The notes beneath the pieces are model-generated. The model was not told the origin of the DNA. It saw only the letters and a program-made list of their open reading frames with translations, and made no database searches. Shown here piece after piece: positions 7,617 through 15,100 of a stretch of DNA of 64,000 bases. How positions within the stretch are numbered: the stretch's first letter is position 1; each line of letters starts with the position of its first letter. The stretch is from contig NZ_CP132203.1 of assembly GCF_030719035.1 (NCBI RefSeq), forward strand, positions 2,294,001 through 2,358,000, written 5' to 3'. Made by a program: the position numbers and the translations under genes. The DNA is from Hahella sp. HNIBRBA332 (GTDB lineage Bacteria > Pseudomonadota > Gammaproteobacteria > Pseudomonadales > Oleiphilaceae).

Positions 7617-8363
7617 ATGAGCAACTATGTGATTGGCGGCTGGACGCAAAACCCTGCAGACTCTTCCCCTCAAAGCTTCTCTTACACCATGTACGGCATG
7701 GTGACCAACCTTTCCGGACTCACCACCGGGACGCCTCAGTCCCCGGGGTGGAGTCCGGATACCACCCCAGCGCCCGGCAGGTCGGGCAAAGTGCTGTGGA
7801 CCTACGGCGGCGGTGGCTGCACGCCGAACAACATGCCGCAGAACGCGGCGGAAGTGAGCGCCATCGTCAATGCGACCCAAACCAAGAACTGGGCCGGCGT
7901 GGATTTTGATGACGAGTGCTACATGAACGTGGACATGCTGGTTGAGACGATGAGCAAGCTGAAATCGCTCAATAAGGAGTGCAGCTACACCTTTCTCGCT
8001 GGCTGGGATTACAACAACCCCGGCGCCTCCAGCGAGGGAACCAAAATTAATCAGGCCGTGCAAACCATGGCGCAGTCAGGGGCGGTGAACCGCTTTTGCC
8101 TGATGTGCTACGCCGCGGCCATGTGGAGCATGAGCGATATTGAAGCCAATGTCGGACCGGCCATTAAACGCACCATGGCTAATGGCGTTCCCGCCAAACA
8201 GGTGATCTTGGCGCTGACGCCCGCCGGCCTGAATCAGCAGAATCTGAGCTACTTTCTCAATCAGGTGACGCAAAACGGCATTGGCGGTCTCTTCATCTGG
8301 GACTACCCTGCCATGCCCAGCAGCTACCTGCAGCAGATTGAGCAGACCCTGTTGTCTGCTTAG
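7617..8363 (+). CDS. GH18-like (chitinase-fold) protein, short and without signal peptide
   Basis: A 248-residue protein. Strand beta-4 carries WAGVDFDDECY, which keeps the DxDxE pattern of the GH18 active site (Asp-Phe-Asp-Asp-Glu) but has Ala instead of the first Asp of DGxDxDxE. Near the end GGLFIWDYP matches the beta-8 Trp region. GH18 enzymes cut chitin or related beta-1,4-GlcNAc chains with the Glu as acid. At about 250 residues it is a minimal barrel. I chose ATG 7617 because AAGGA lies 7 bases upstream; ATG 7611 and TTG 7587 are alternatives. None gives a signal peptide, so it may act in the cytoplasm or leave by another route. It could be an active hydrolase or a chitinase-like binding protein. 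Confidence 0.8.
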   Translation: MSNYVIGGWTQNPADSSPQSFSYTMYGMVTNLSGLTTGTPQSPGWSPDTTPAPGRSGKVLWTYGGGGCTPNNMPQNAAEVSAIVNATQTKNWAGVDFDDECYMNVDMLVETMSKLKSLNKECSYTFLAGWDYNNPGASSEGTKINQAVQTMAQSGAVNRFCLMCYAAAMWSMSDIEANVGPAIKRTMANGVPAKQVILALTPAGLNQQNLSYFLNQVTQNGIGGLFIWDYPAMPSSYLQQIEQTLLSA

Positions 8364-8401
8364 TTATCTGCTTAAAAGTCAGGTTAAACGACAGGACCAA
8401 T

Positions 8402-8469
8402 ACAGGGCCTGACATGTGCAGGCCCTGTCGTTGCAGCCAAATAGAAGGAAGCTATTTGTCTGCCTGATT
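8402..8469 (+). repeat. Two-hairpin GGA-loop element, copy 2
   Basis: Hairpin 1 has arms ACAGGGCCTG (8402-8411) and CAGGCCCTGT (8419-8428) with a 7-nt loop. Hairpin 2 has arms GCAGCCAAATA (8433-8443) and TATTTGTCTGC (8453-8463) with one mismatch and the loop GAAGGAAGC. It lies 38 bases after the GH18-like stop, on that gene's sense strand, and 13 bases before the end of the convergent dehydrogenase gene. Hairpin 1 is symmetric enough to act as a terminator for both, but no T-run follows. Confidence 0.8.
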
Positions 8470-8482
8470 AATCGCGTGAAAG

Positions 8483-9334
8483 TCAGTAAGAATAGAACCC
8501 TTTACCGGTCTTGCGACCAAGGTGACCTGCGTCAACCATGCTGCGCATCAAAGGACAGACCCGGTATTTCGAATCCTGAAATGTCTGATAAAGCACATCC
8601 AGTGAGTTCACTACTGTATCGACGCCAATTAGATCCGCGGTTTCCAGCGGTCCCATTTTATGACCGAAACACTCCTTGAAAATCGCATCCACATCCGCTG
8701 GTTTGGCTATTCCGTCCTGAATGGCGAACGCCGCTTCATTCATGAACAGGTGGGAAATACGGTTGGAGACGAAACCTGGGCCATCTTTCACCACCACCGC
8801 TTTTTTGCCCAGCATCGCCAGCATTTCCAGGCAACGGTCTTTGGTTTGCTCTGAGGTATTCAGGCCCAGTATCACTTCCACGGTATGTTTCAGGTAAACC
8901 GGGTTCATGAAGTGAACGCCGATGACCTGCGCCGACGTTTTATGAAAAGACCCCAGCTTGGTAATGGGAATACAGGAGGTGTTGGCCGCCAGAACGGCGT
9001 TGGGCGCAATAAACTCGGCCATGCGGGTATACAGCGCCTGTTTAAGCTCGATGTTTTCCGGGATATTCTCCACCACGAACGCGCAATCAGAAATCGCATT
9101 CAGCTCATTCGTCCAGCGAATGTTGTCCAGAATATCCTGTGGTTTCTTCCCTTTCGCCAGTGGGCTGAACAACGGCGCGTAACCCGCCGTCTCCAGCACG
9201 CGCGCCCGACTTTGCTCACAGGACGGCTCGTCTTTTTCAACGACGACGACGTTATGGCCGCGCAAAGCGCAATCAAACGCCAGACTGGACCCAATATTAC
9301 CGCCGCCGATCACGGCAATGTTTAGTTTTGACAT
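8483..9334 (-). CDS. 3-hydroxyacyl-CoA dehydrogenase family enzyme, ZmaG/FkbK-like role proposed
   Basis: A 283-residue, two-domain NAD-dependent dehydrogenase. The N-terminal Rossmann loop is VIGGGNIGSS. The catalytic His lies in GVHFMNPV, with the downstream Glu in HTVEVILG. The conserved GPGFVSNRI lies at the domain junction, and the C-terminal helical domain ends in GRKTGKGFYSY. The length is normal for 3-hydroxybutyryl-CoA dehydrogenases. It is the last gene of the NRPS/PKS operon, 49 bases after the GNAT gene, with AAGGAAG before the ATG. In zwittermicin and FK520-type pathways a homologue oxidises the hydroxyl of an ACP-bound seryl or glyceryl unit. Here the Ser-A protein, ACP and acyl-CoA dehydrogenase stand at the opposite end of the same operon, so I propose oxidation of seryl-ACP towards aminomalonyl-ACP. 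The fold is certain; the role is inferred. Confidence 0.88.
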   Translation of the reverse strand: MSKLNIAVIGGGNIGSSLAFDCALRGHNVVVVEKDEPSCEQSRARVLETAGYAPLFSPLAKGKKPQDILDNIRWTNELNAISDCAFVVENIPENIELKQALYTRMAEFIAPNAVLAANTSCIPITKLGSFHKTSAQVIGVHFMNPVYLKHTVEVILGLNTSEQTKDRCLEMLAMLGKKAVVVKDGPGFVSNRISHLFMNEAAFAIQDGIAKPADVDAIFKECFGHKMGPLETADLIGVDTVVNSLDVLYQTFQDSKYRVCPLMRSMVDAGHLGRKTGKGFYSY

Positions 9335-9383
9335 ACAAACTTCTTCCTTGTTGTGCTTTAAAAATCTGTTTTCCGTTGTCTAA

Positions 9384-10127
9384 TCAGGCAGCGGAATCCG
9401 GCGAGATCACTTCCCACCTGCCGAACCAGGTCAGCCCGACCGCCTTGGCCAGAGACGCCGACGCCTGATTATCGAACTGACAACGGTACTGGGGTTCGTA
9501 CCCCTTCTCACTGGCGCGTCTGCAAATAGCGCGCACCACTTTACGGGCGTATCCCTGGCCTCTGAAGGGAGGCAACGTCAGCACGCCCAGATCCGCGATG
9601 CGCGCCTGATCGCCGGGATAACTGTCCCAGGGATACATGCTGGCGGCGCAAACCAGACGGTCGTCAACAACAGCGCCGACGACTTCCCAATGATCCAGCT
9701 CGACATAGGCGTCATCCAGGTCCTGCTCTGTCGCAGCCCCCTGAAACTGGTTGAAGATCGCTTCATCCTGAATGCTCAGAGGACGGATGCAATTCTCCGA
9801 AGCTTCCTGCATCAATGTGTTTTTATCCTCCGCAGAGAAATAGAAAATCTCATCGGCGCCATGCAGCGCCACTCCCGCTTCCTGCAGCTTTTGACGCAGG
9901 TCAGCCGCCGACAGGCCGTCAAGCTGGTAGAAACCCAGCTTATCCGCCATCGCCGGCGTCATGACCGTCATGACGCGCCCGTCCGCGGTTTCCAGCACCA
10001 TCAGCCGTCTTTCCTCCGGTAACGCCGCATTGGCGACCACAGTCAAACTCCCGGACTGGAGCAGAACCTCTCCCCTTGCAAAAGGGGTCATCCAAAAGTC
10101 CATTATCGTTGATGAAAATACAGACAT
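9384..10127 (-). CDS. GNAT-family N-acetyltransferase in the biosynthetic operon
   Basis: A 247-residue protein whose C-terminal half is a GNAT fold. Strand beta-4 and motif A read ADLGVLTLPPFRGQGYARKVV, with the acetyl-CoA pyrophosphate loop RGQGYA, followed by NQASASLAKAVGLTWFGRWEV, a usual GNAT ending. The N-terminal 110 residues look like the partner GNAT-like half of FR47-type enzymes. The product contains free amines according to the domain prediction, so acetylation could be self-resistance (as ZmaR does for zwittermicin) or a final tailoring step. The sequence does not decide between these. It starts 23 bases after a two-hairpin element and lies between the thioesterase II and the dehydrogenase genes. 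Confidence 0.85.
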   Translation of the reverse strand: MSVFSSTIMDFWMTPFARGEVLLQSGSLTVVANAALPEERRLMVLETADGRVMTVMTPAMADKLGFYQLDGLSAADLRQKLQEAGVALHGADEIFYFSAEDKNTLMQEASENCIRPLSIQDEAIFNQFQGAATEQDLDDAYVELDHWEVVGAVVDDRLVCAASMYPWDSYPGDQARIADLGVLTLPPFRGQGYARKVVRAICRRASEKGYEPQYRCQFDNQASASLAKAVGLTWFGRWEVISPDSAA

Positions 10128-10150
10128 ACTTCTCTCTCGACTTCGTTGTC

Positions 10151-10222
10151 ATTAATTCGACGGACATATAACGTCCTTCTATTTGTCGGCAAACCACAGG
10201 ATCTGCGTAGGTCAGATCCTGT
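10151..10222 (-). repeat. Two-hairpin GGA-loop element, copy 3, overlapping the thioesterase stop codon
   Basis: On the minus strand hairpin 1 has arms ACAGGATCTG (10222-10213) and CAGATCCTGT (10205-10196) with a 7-nt loop. Compared with copies 2 and 4, two base pairs have changed on both sides of the stem, so pairing is kept. Hairpin 2 (arms GCCGACAAATA and TATATGTCCGTC, imperfect) has the loop GAAGGACGT. The last codons and the TGA of the thioesterase II gene form part of hairpin 1. The GNAT start lies 23 bases beyond the element. Confidence 0.75.
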
Positions 10223-11036
10223 CTCCCCAGTTCATCGCCGCGCTTTCCGGCAGCTCTCCCAGAGAAAGAGGTTGAGCCTGTAACTGCGCCAACTCCCCGA
10301 CCTGGGCTTCAATCCATGGAACCACGTTTGTATCAGCGAACAGGTAAAAGTGGCCGCCGGTAAACACCCGCTGGGTCAGCGGCGCGGCGAACGCCCGCCC
10401 CCATCCCGCCAGACGGGGAACCGGCACGCGACTGTCGCAATCCCCTCCCGCAATATAGGCCTGAACGTCCAGCGGCGGCTTCGGCATGCCGGCCAACGCC
10501 GCCAGCAACGTCAGATCATTGCGCATCACCCCGATCACATAGGCGCGCAACTCCGGGTCCGCCAGCACTTCCGGCGGCGTGCCTTCGTACTGCTCCAGCA
10601 GACGCAGGATATCGTCATCAGACAGCGATTCCCGGGGTCTTCCGCGCAGGTCAATGGGATCGATATAGCCGCGCGCGGAGAGCATCACTCCCAGACGCAT
10701 CTCCGGCGCTTCGCGCCTGAGTCGATGGGCAGTCTGGTAGGCAAGCTCAGCGCCCAGGCTGTGGCCGCATATCATCAAAGGCTTGTGACGCCCCAGCCCC
10801 AGTCGTTCGATGGCATTCATTATCTCGCCAAGAGTGACCTCGGCGTCCGCCGTCAGGGGATCCAGAAAGCGTGAGCCTCTCCCCGCCAATTCCAGGCAAA
10901 AGACTTCTATCGAATCGGACATTTTCTGCGCCAGTTGCATGTAGCTGTAACTGGAGCCTCCCGCATGATGCATAAACAGCAACTGCGCGGCGGCGTCCGG
11001 CCTGTTGTGCGCCGCAAACAAGACTGAATCAGACAA
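10212..11036 (-). CDS. Type II thioesterase (editing thioesterase)
   Basis: An alpha/beta hydrolase of 274 residues with HHAGGSSYSY near the N-terminus, the nucleophile elbow GHSLGAELAY (Ser about 93), the acid in GGDCDSRVP and the His in GGHFYLF. This matches GrsT-type thioesterases, which remove wrongly loaded or stalled acyl groups from carrier proteins in trans. A longer frame begins at ATG 11060, but a perfect AGGAGG (11048-11043) sits 6 bases before TTG 11036, and that TTG overlaps the upstream stop (TTGTCTGA). I therefore take TTG 11036 as the start. It is the only free-standing thioesterase in the operon; the release TE is fused to the NRPS at 17226-23717. Confidence 0.9.
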   Translation of the reverse strand: MSDSVLFAAHNRPDAAAQLLFMHHAGGSSYSYMQLAQKMSDSIEVFCLELAGRGSRFLDPLTADAEVTLGEIMNAIERLGLGRHKPLMICGHSLGAELAYQTAHRLRREAPEMRLGVMLSARGYIDPIDLRGRPRESLSDDDILRLLEQYEGTPPEVLADPELRAYVIGVMRNDLTLLAALAGMPKPPLDVQAYIAGGDCDSRVPVPRLAGWGRAFAAPLTQRVFTGGHFYLFADTNVVPWIEAQVGELAQLQAQPLSLGELPESAAMNWGDRI

Positions 11037-12138
11037 GGCTAACCTCCTCCTTGGCGTCAATCATGGAAGCGGAGGGTTTCTGATATACCCGTTGAAACGC
11101 CGGCGCCGCCGCAATAGGAGCGCCAGCGATCCACCCCGGACCGCGCGCGCTTTTGAATTTGAAATAGTCGTCATACTCCTGGCTGGTGACGAAGTTATAG
11201 GTCAGGGAAATGCTGGGCGACAGGGTGTGCACCTCATGGGTCAGGCCCTTGGGAATCAGCATGATTTCTCCCGGCTCCAGATCGAAGCGCCAAACCCTGT
11301 CCGCCTGCCCGCCAGGATCATTGCCGGCGGCGGGCGAATGGGGGAACGATCGTCCTTCCGCAAGGGTTCTGGCGGCGCCCTCCAGAGACGAAGAAAAGAT
11401 CCAACCCGCCTTTTTGCCCACTACCTGACACAACACGGCGTTGGTGCGCATGCCGTCCACATGCAAACGGGTGCAGGCTCCCGGGGCGGAGAAATACAGC
11501 CCCCAGTCCTGACACATCCGCCTGTTCGGCTGCAACGAGCCCATCTGCACCCAGGGAATCCTGTAGCCGCTCCGGGGCAGAAAATAAGGTCGGCTCCAGT
11601 GCCGCTGAATGCGCTGAAACGCGAGAAAGCTGAACGACTGCGTCTTGACGCGATGCCCAAATCCCCAAGTGAACAGCAGGTGCTTGAGAAAAGAGTCATA
11701 GGTATAGCGCAGATAGTCCAGGTCATGGCGCATGCATCCCAGCTCAACCTCCGGCAGCGAAGCGATTTGCCGCAGGTAGGCGCGCAACTCGACATTGTCT
11801 TTCGGTTTGAACCCCGCATCCTGCAAGCGTACGGACAGGTCGCCGAATTCTTCGCAGAAGAAGTCGAAGCTCCAAAGCTGGTGCGCCGGCCAGTCCTGCA
11901 ATCCATCTGCGACAATGACGGGTTCACTACGCATCAGGTAACGCTCACTGAACTCCGCCGAGTCAATATCCGACACTTTTTCCACCTGCCGGTAATCCGC
12001 CGCCTGCAGCCGCGACGCCGCATCGCTCTCACTGATCAACGGCTGCGCTTCCCGTTTGCGCCGATAAATGCTGGCTTCTTCATAAGCCCATAACGCCACA
12101 TCGCCCAGCGCATTGCATACATCGCCAATAAAACTCAT
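11029..12138 (-). CDS. Cupin-8/JmjC-like Fe(II)/2-oxoglutarate oxygenase
   Basis: A 369-residue protein. The facial-triad elements are HVDGM (His-x-Asp, about residue 226) and a distal His in GLTHEVHTLSPSISLTYNF (about 302). PVIVADGLQDWPAHQLWSFDFF near the N-terminus is the typical opening of cupin-8 hydroxylases. These enzymes hydroxylate a side-chain carbon using iron, oxygen and 2-oxoglutarate. Within this operon it is likely to hydroxylate a carrier-bound residue or the released peptide; Asn, Pro or Ser are possible targets, and the sequence cannot choose. It starts 12 bases after the KS-KR-T-C stop, with GGGAAGGG as ribosome site, and overlaps the thioesterase gene by 8 bases. Confidence 0.85.
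   Translation of the reverse strand: MSFIGDVCNALGDVALWAYEEASIYRRKREAQPLISESDAASRLQAADYRQVEKVSDIDSAEFSERYLMRSEPVIVADGLQDWPAHQLWSFDFFCEEFGDLSVRLQDAGFKPKDNVELRAYLRQIASLPEVELGCMRHDLDYLRYTYDSFLKHLLFTWGFGHRVKTQSFSFLAFQRIQRHWSRPYFLPRSGYRIPWVQMGSLQPNRRMCQDWGLYFSAPGACTRLHVDGMRTNAVLCQVVGKKAGWIFSSSLEGAARTLAEGRSFPHSPAAGNDPGGQADRVWRFDLEPGEIMLIPKGLTHEVHTLSPSISLTYNFVTSQEYDDYFKFKSARGPGWIAGAPIAAAPAFQRVYQKPSASMIDAKEEVSLV
11043..11048 (-). promoter_or_regulatory. AGGAGG ribosome site fixing a TTG start for the thioesterase II
   Basis: The perfect Shine-Dalgarno AGGAGG lies within the last codons of the JmjC gene, 6 bases ahead of TTG 11036. The alternative ATG 11060 is upstream of it and has no such site. Confidence 0.7.
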
Positions 12139-12150
12139 GACCGCCCTTCC

Positions 12151-15100
12151 CTAAAAATCAAACTCTAAGTCCACATCCCTTTCCGCCGATTGCGCGGCGT
12201 CAGATCGAACGGGTTGGTAATCGAGATTTTGCAGTAAGTCCTGCACTTGCGTTTCCGGATCCGCGAGAATGGACGCCACCAGTTCGAAGTAGTATTTGAA
12301 CAGCGCCAGTATCGTCGCCTGTTCGAACATGCGCTCGCGATACTGAATAGTGCAGTCGAAGCCGTCCCGGGTTTCGGACACCTCCAGCACCAGATCAAAC
12401 TTCGCGGTGTCCGAACTCACATCAAGTCGCGACAACCCGGCGCCCTGCCCCTCCTCAGCCGCGCCGTTCAGGCTTTGCGGCAAATAGCCGAAAACCACGT
12501 CGAACAGAGGATGCTTACCCTGACGATGCTGACAATAGGACTCTGCGCTCAAGTCCTGCAAAAGAGCGCTCATCGGATAAGTTTGATAGGGCGCGCATTC
12601 AGACCACTGTTCATTGAGGTCCAGCAGGTAGTCCGTCGCCGGGAAATCCGCTTCCGGCTCCAGCTTGAGCGCCAGCATGTTGACCAGATACCCGACCAGT
12701 TGCATTTCTTCCGGCTGGGTGCGTCCGGTGACCGGTACGCCAAGCAGGAAGGAATCCGCGCGCGCCATCTTGCTCATCAGCACGCCGAATGCGCCCAGGA
12801 AGAATGTAAAGGTCGGCAGCCCCAGTTCATCGCACAACTGTTTGACGTTGTCACTGACCTGCGGTGAAAGCGACCGGACCAGCGTCGCGCCCTGATTGCT
12901 GACGGACTCATCGCCATCGTCGCAATCCTCCATCCGGGGCAACGCCAGAGGCGCCGGCAACGGCAATAAGTTGGCGAGCCAGAACGCTTTGTCCTTGCGG
13001 ATCTTTTCCTCATCTTCAGCCGCCTGTCGCACCTGACGGAACGCCGCGTAGCTGTATTCCAGAGGAGGCATGGGCCGACCGGCGAGCATGTTTTGCAGAT
13101 CTTCAGCGAGAATGCCGAGAGACACGGCGTCGCAGACAATATGGTGGACGACGATCAACACTTGATGAGGCCTTGCGTCAGTGCTGGTTATCAGCATGGC
13201 GCGAATGGGCAGCGTGGCGTGCAGATCGAACGGCATGGCGGCGAACTGCTCCAATCGAGCGCGATTTTCCGCCTCAGTCGAAGCGGTTTCGAATACCGCC
13301 AGGCTGGCCTTGGCATGGATCTGGGGCAACATCATCAGATCCGCCCCCTGTCGCTTGAACAAGCACTTCAGCACCAGATGTCTGTCCGCCACCTGCTCGA
13401 TCGCCGCCGCAATGGCGGTTGGGCTGTATGACGCGGGACACTCAAAGGCCACCGGCATGTTATAGCTGGCGTCCTGATAAGTGGTCTGATGTATGTACAG
13501 CAGCTCCTGATCCGCGCTCGCCAGTATAGGCGCGGCGGGATCGATCTCCAATGCGGTCACTGGCGCGCCCTCCTGCTCCAGCAGACATTGACGCTCAATT
13601 TCCCGAATGGTCGGTTGTGCGAAAAAGTCCTGAATAGCGATCCGCTTGCCCAGTTTTTTATATACTTTCTCCGCCATCACGATGGTTTTGAGACTGTCGC
13701 CGCCCAGCTCCATAAAGCGATCGTCGACGCCCACGCCTTCCACGCCAAGAATACCGCTCCAGATGGCCGCAATGTCCTGCTGCAATGCACTGTCTGGCGC
13801 GACGAACGCCGCCCCCACCGTGGCGGGCCTTGGCTTCAGCTTGATGTTGCTGATCGCGGAAACTGGATGGGCGCCACTCGCCGGGCGCCTGCCGCCCCAG
13901 GCATACAGGCGATCGGTGAACTGTCCGGCGGAGAAGATCTTTTGGTTCTCGCGGTCGAACTCGCGCAAACTGCGTTCGAACAAGGCGGGAAATTCCGCTC
14001 CCAGCAGGGCCGTTTCGTTGGCTCCCCAGGCGTTTGCATCTTTGCGGGACGCCTCCTCAAAGTGAACGGTCTCCCAGTTCACCGCCACCCAGCGGGGCGC
14101 ATCGGGTTTGCTGTTTTGCCGTTGACACCAGCCGTCCAGAAACAGGTTCGCGGTCGCATAAGGCGCATGGGCGATTCCGCCAAAGAACGCGGACATGGAG
14201 GATGTGACAAAGCACATCTCGACAGGAACGTTTGCAAACACGCGCGCCAGCACCTGCGCGACCCGCGCTTTCGGCCCCAGTTGCGCCTGATAATGGTCTG
14301 CATTGAGCTGCGCAAGTGGCGCAAAGGAGTCGCCATCCGTCACCCCGGCGGCGTGAATCACCACACTGATTTCGCCCAGACGTTGGCGAATGGACTCAAA
14401 CAACGCCAGAGCGTCGTCTTCCGCTTCCAGCGCATAGGGAAACATCTCTACTGCGCCTGCGCCGGCCGCTGTGAGTTGTTGCCGCAGGCTTTGCATGGCG
14501 GGCGAATCCGCCTGTTGACGGGTGATTAAAGCCAGGCGTCCCTGAAAACGCTCCGCGATGGTTTTCGCCATCGCTCTGGCCATTCTGCCCCCTGCGCCGG
14601 TGATCACGAAGGTCGCGCCCATGAAGCGCGATTCTTCCAGCACCTCATTTTCGTCTTCGTCAGGACAGCGAAAATCCTCCACGTAAAGTCCGTCTTCACT
14701 GAGTTTGAGGGGGCCATGCATGGGCGCCGCCAGCACCCTGGCGAGCGCCGCCGGCGTCCATTTCTCACTGGGATTACAAATCCCCAGACAGGCGCACGTA
14801 ATACCGGGTATTTCCTGAGGCGCCACTAACGCCAGCGCTTTCAACGCAGCGGTCGTCAGCACTTGATCGGCCTCCTGCCGCAGATCAGCGTCTCCCGTCG
14901 AAAAGACAGGCGCCAGCAGATAGATGTGTACGGACGCGTAGCCTGAAAAGTCAGTATCCGCCAGGCCCCTTCCCAGTTCAGACAGGGCGCGCAGGGACTC
15001 CGCGGCCATTGCGACGCCATCCGCAGGGAAAGCCAGCGCCAACGTCAGAGATTGCCCGCTGCGCGCTCTAGCGGAAAGCTCCGTCAATGCGCTGCGCAGT

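Noticed and set aside
11005..12093. A 362-codon plus-strand frame opposite the JmjC oxygenase gene
   Set aside because: It is antisense to a protein with an intact iron-binding motif; the composition is typical of a GC-rich shadow frame.
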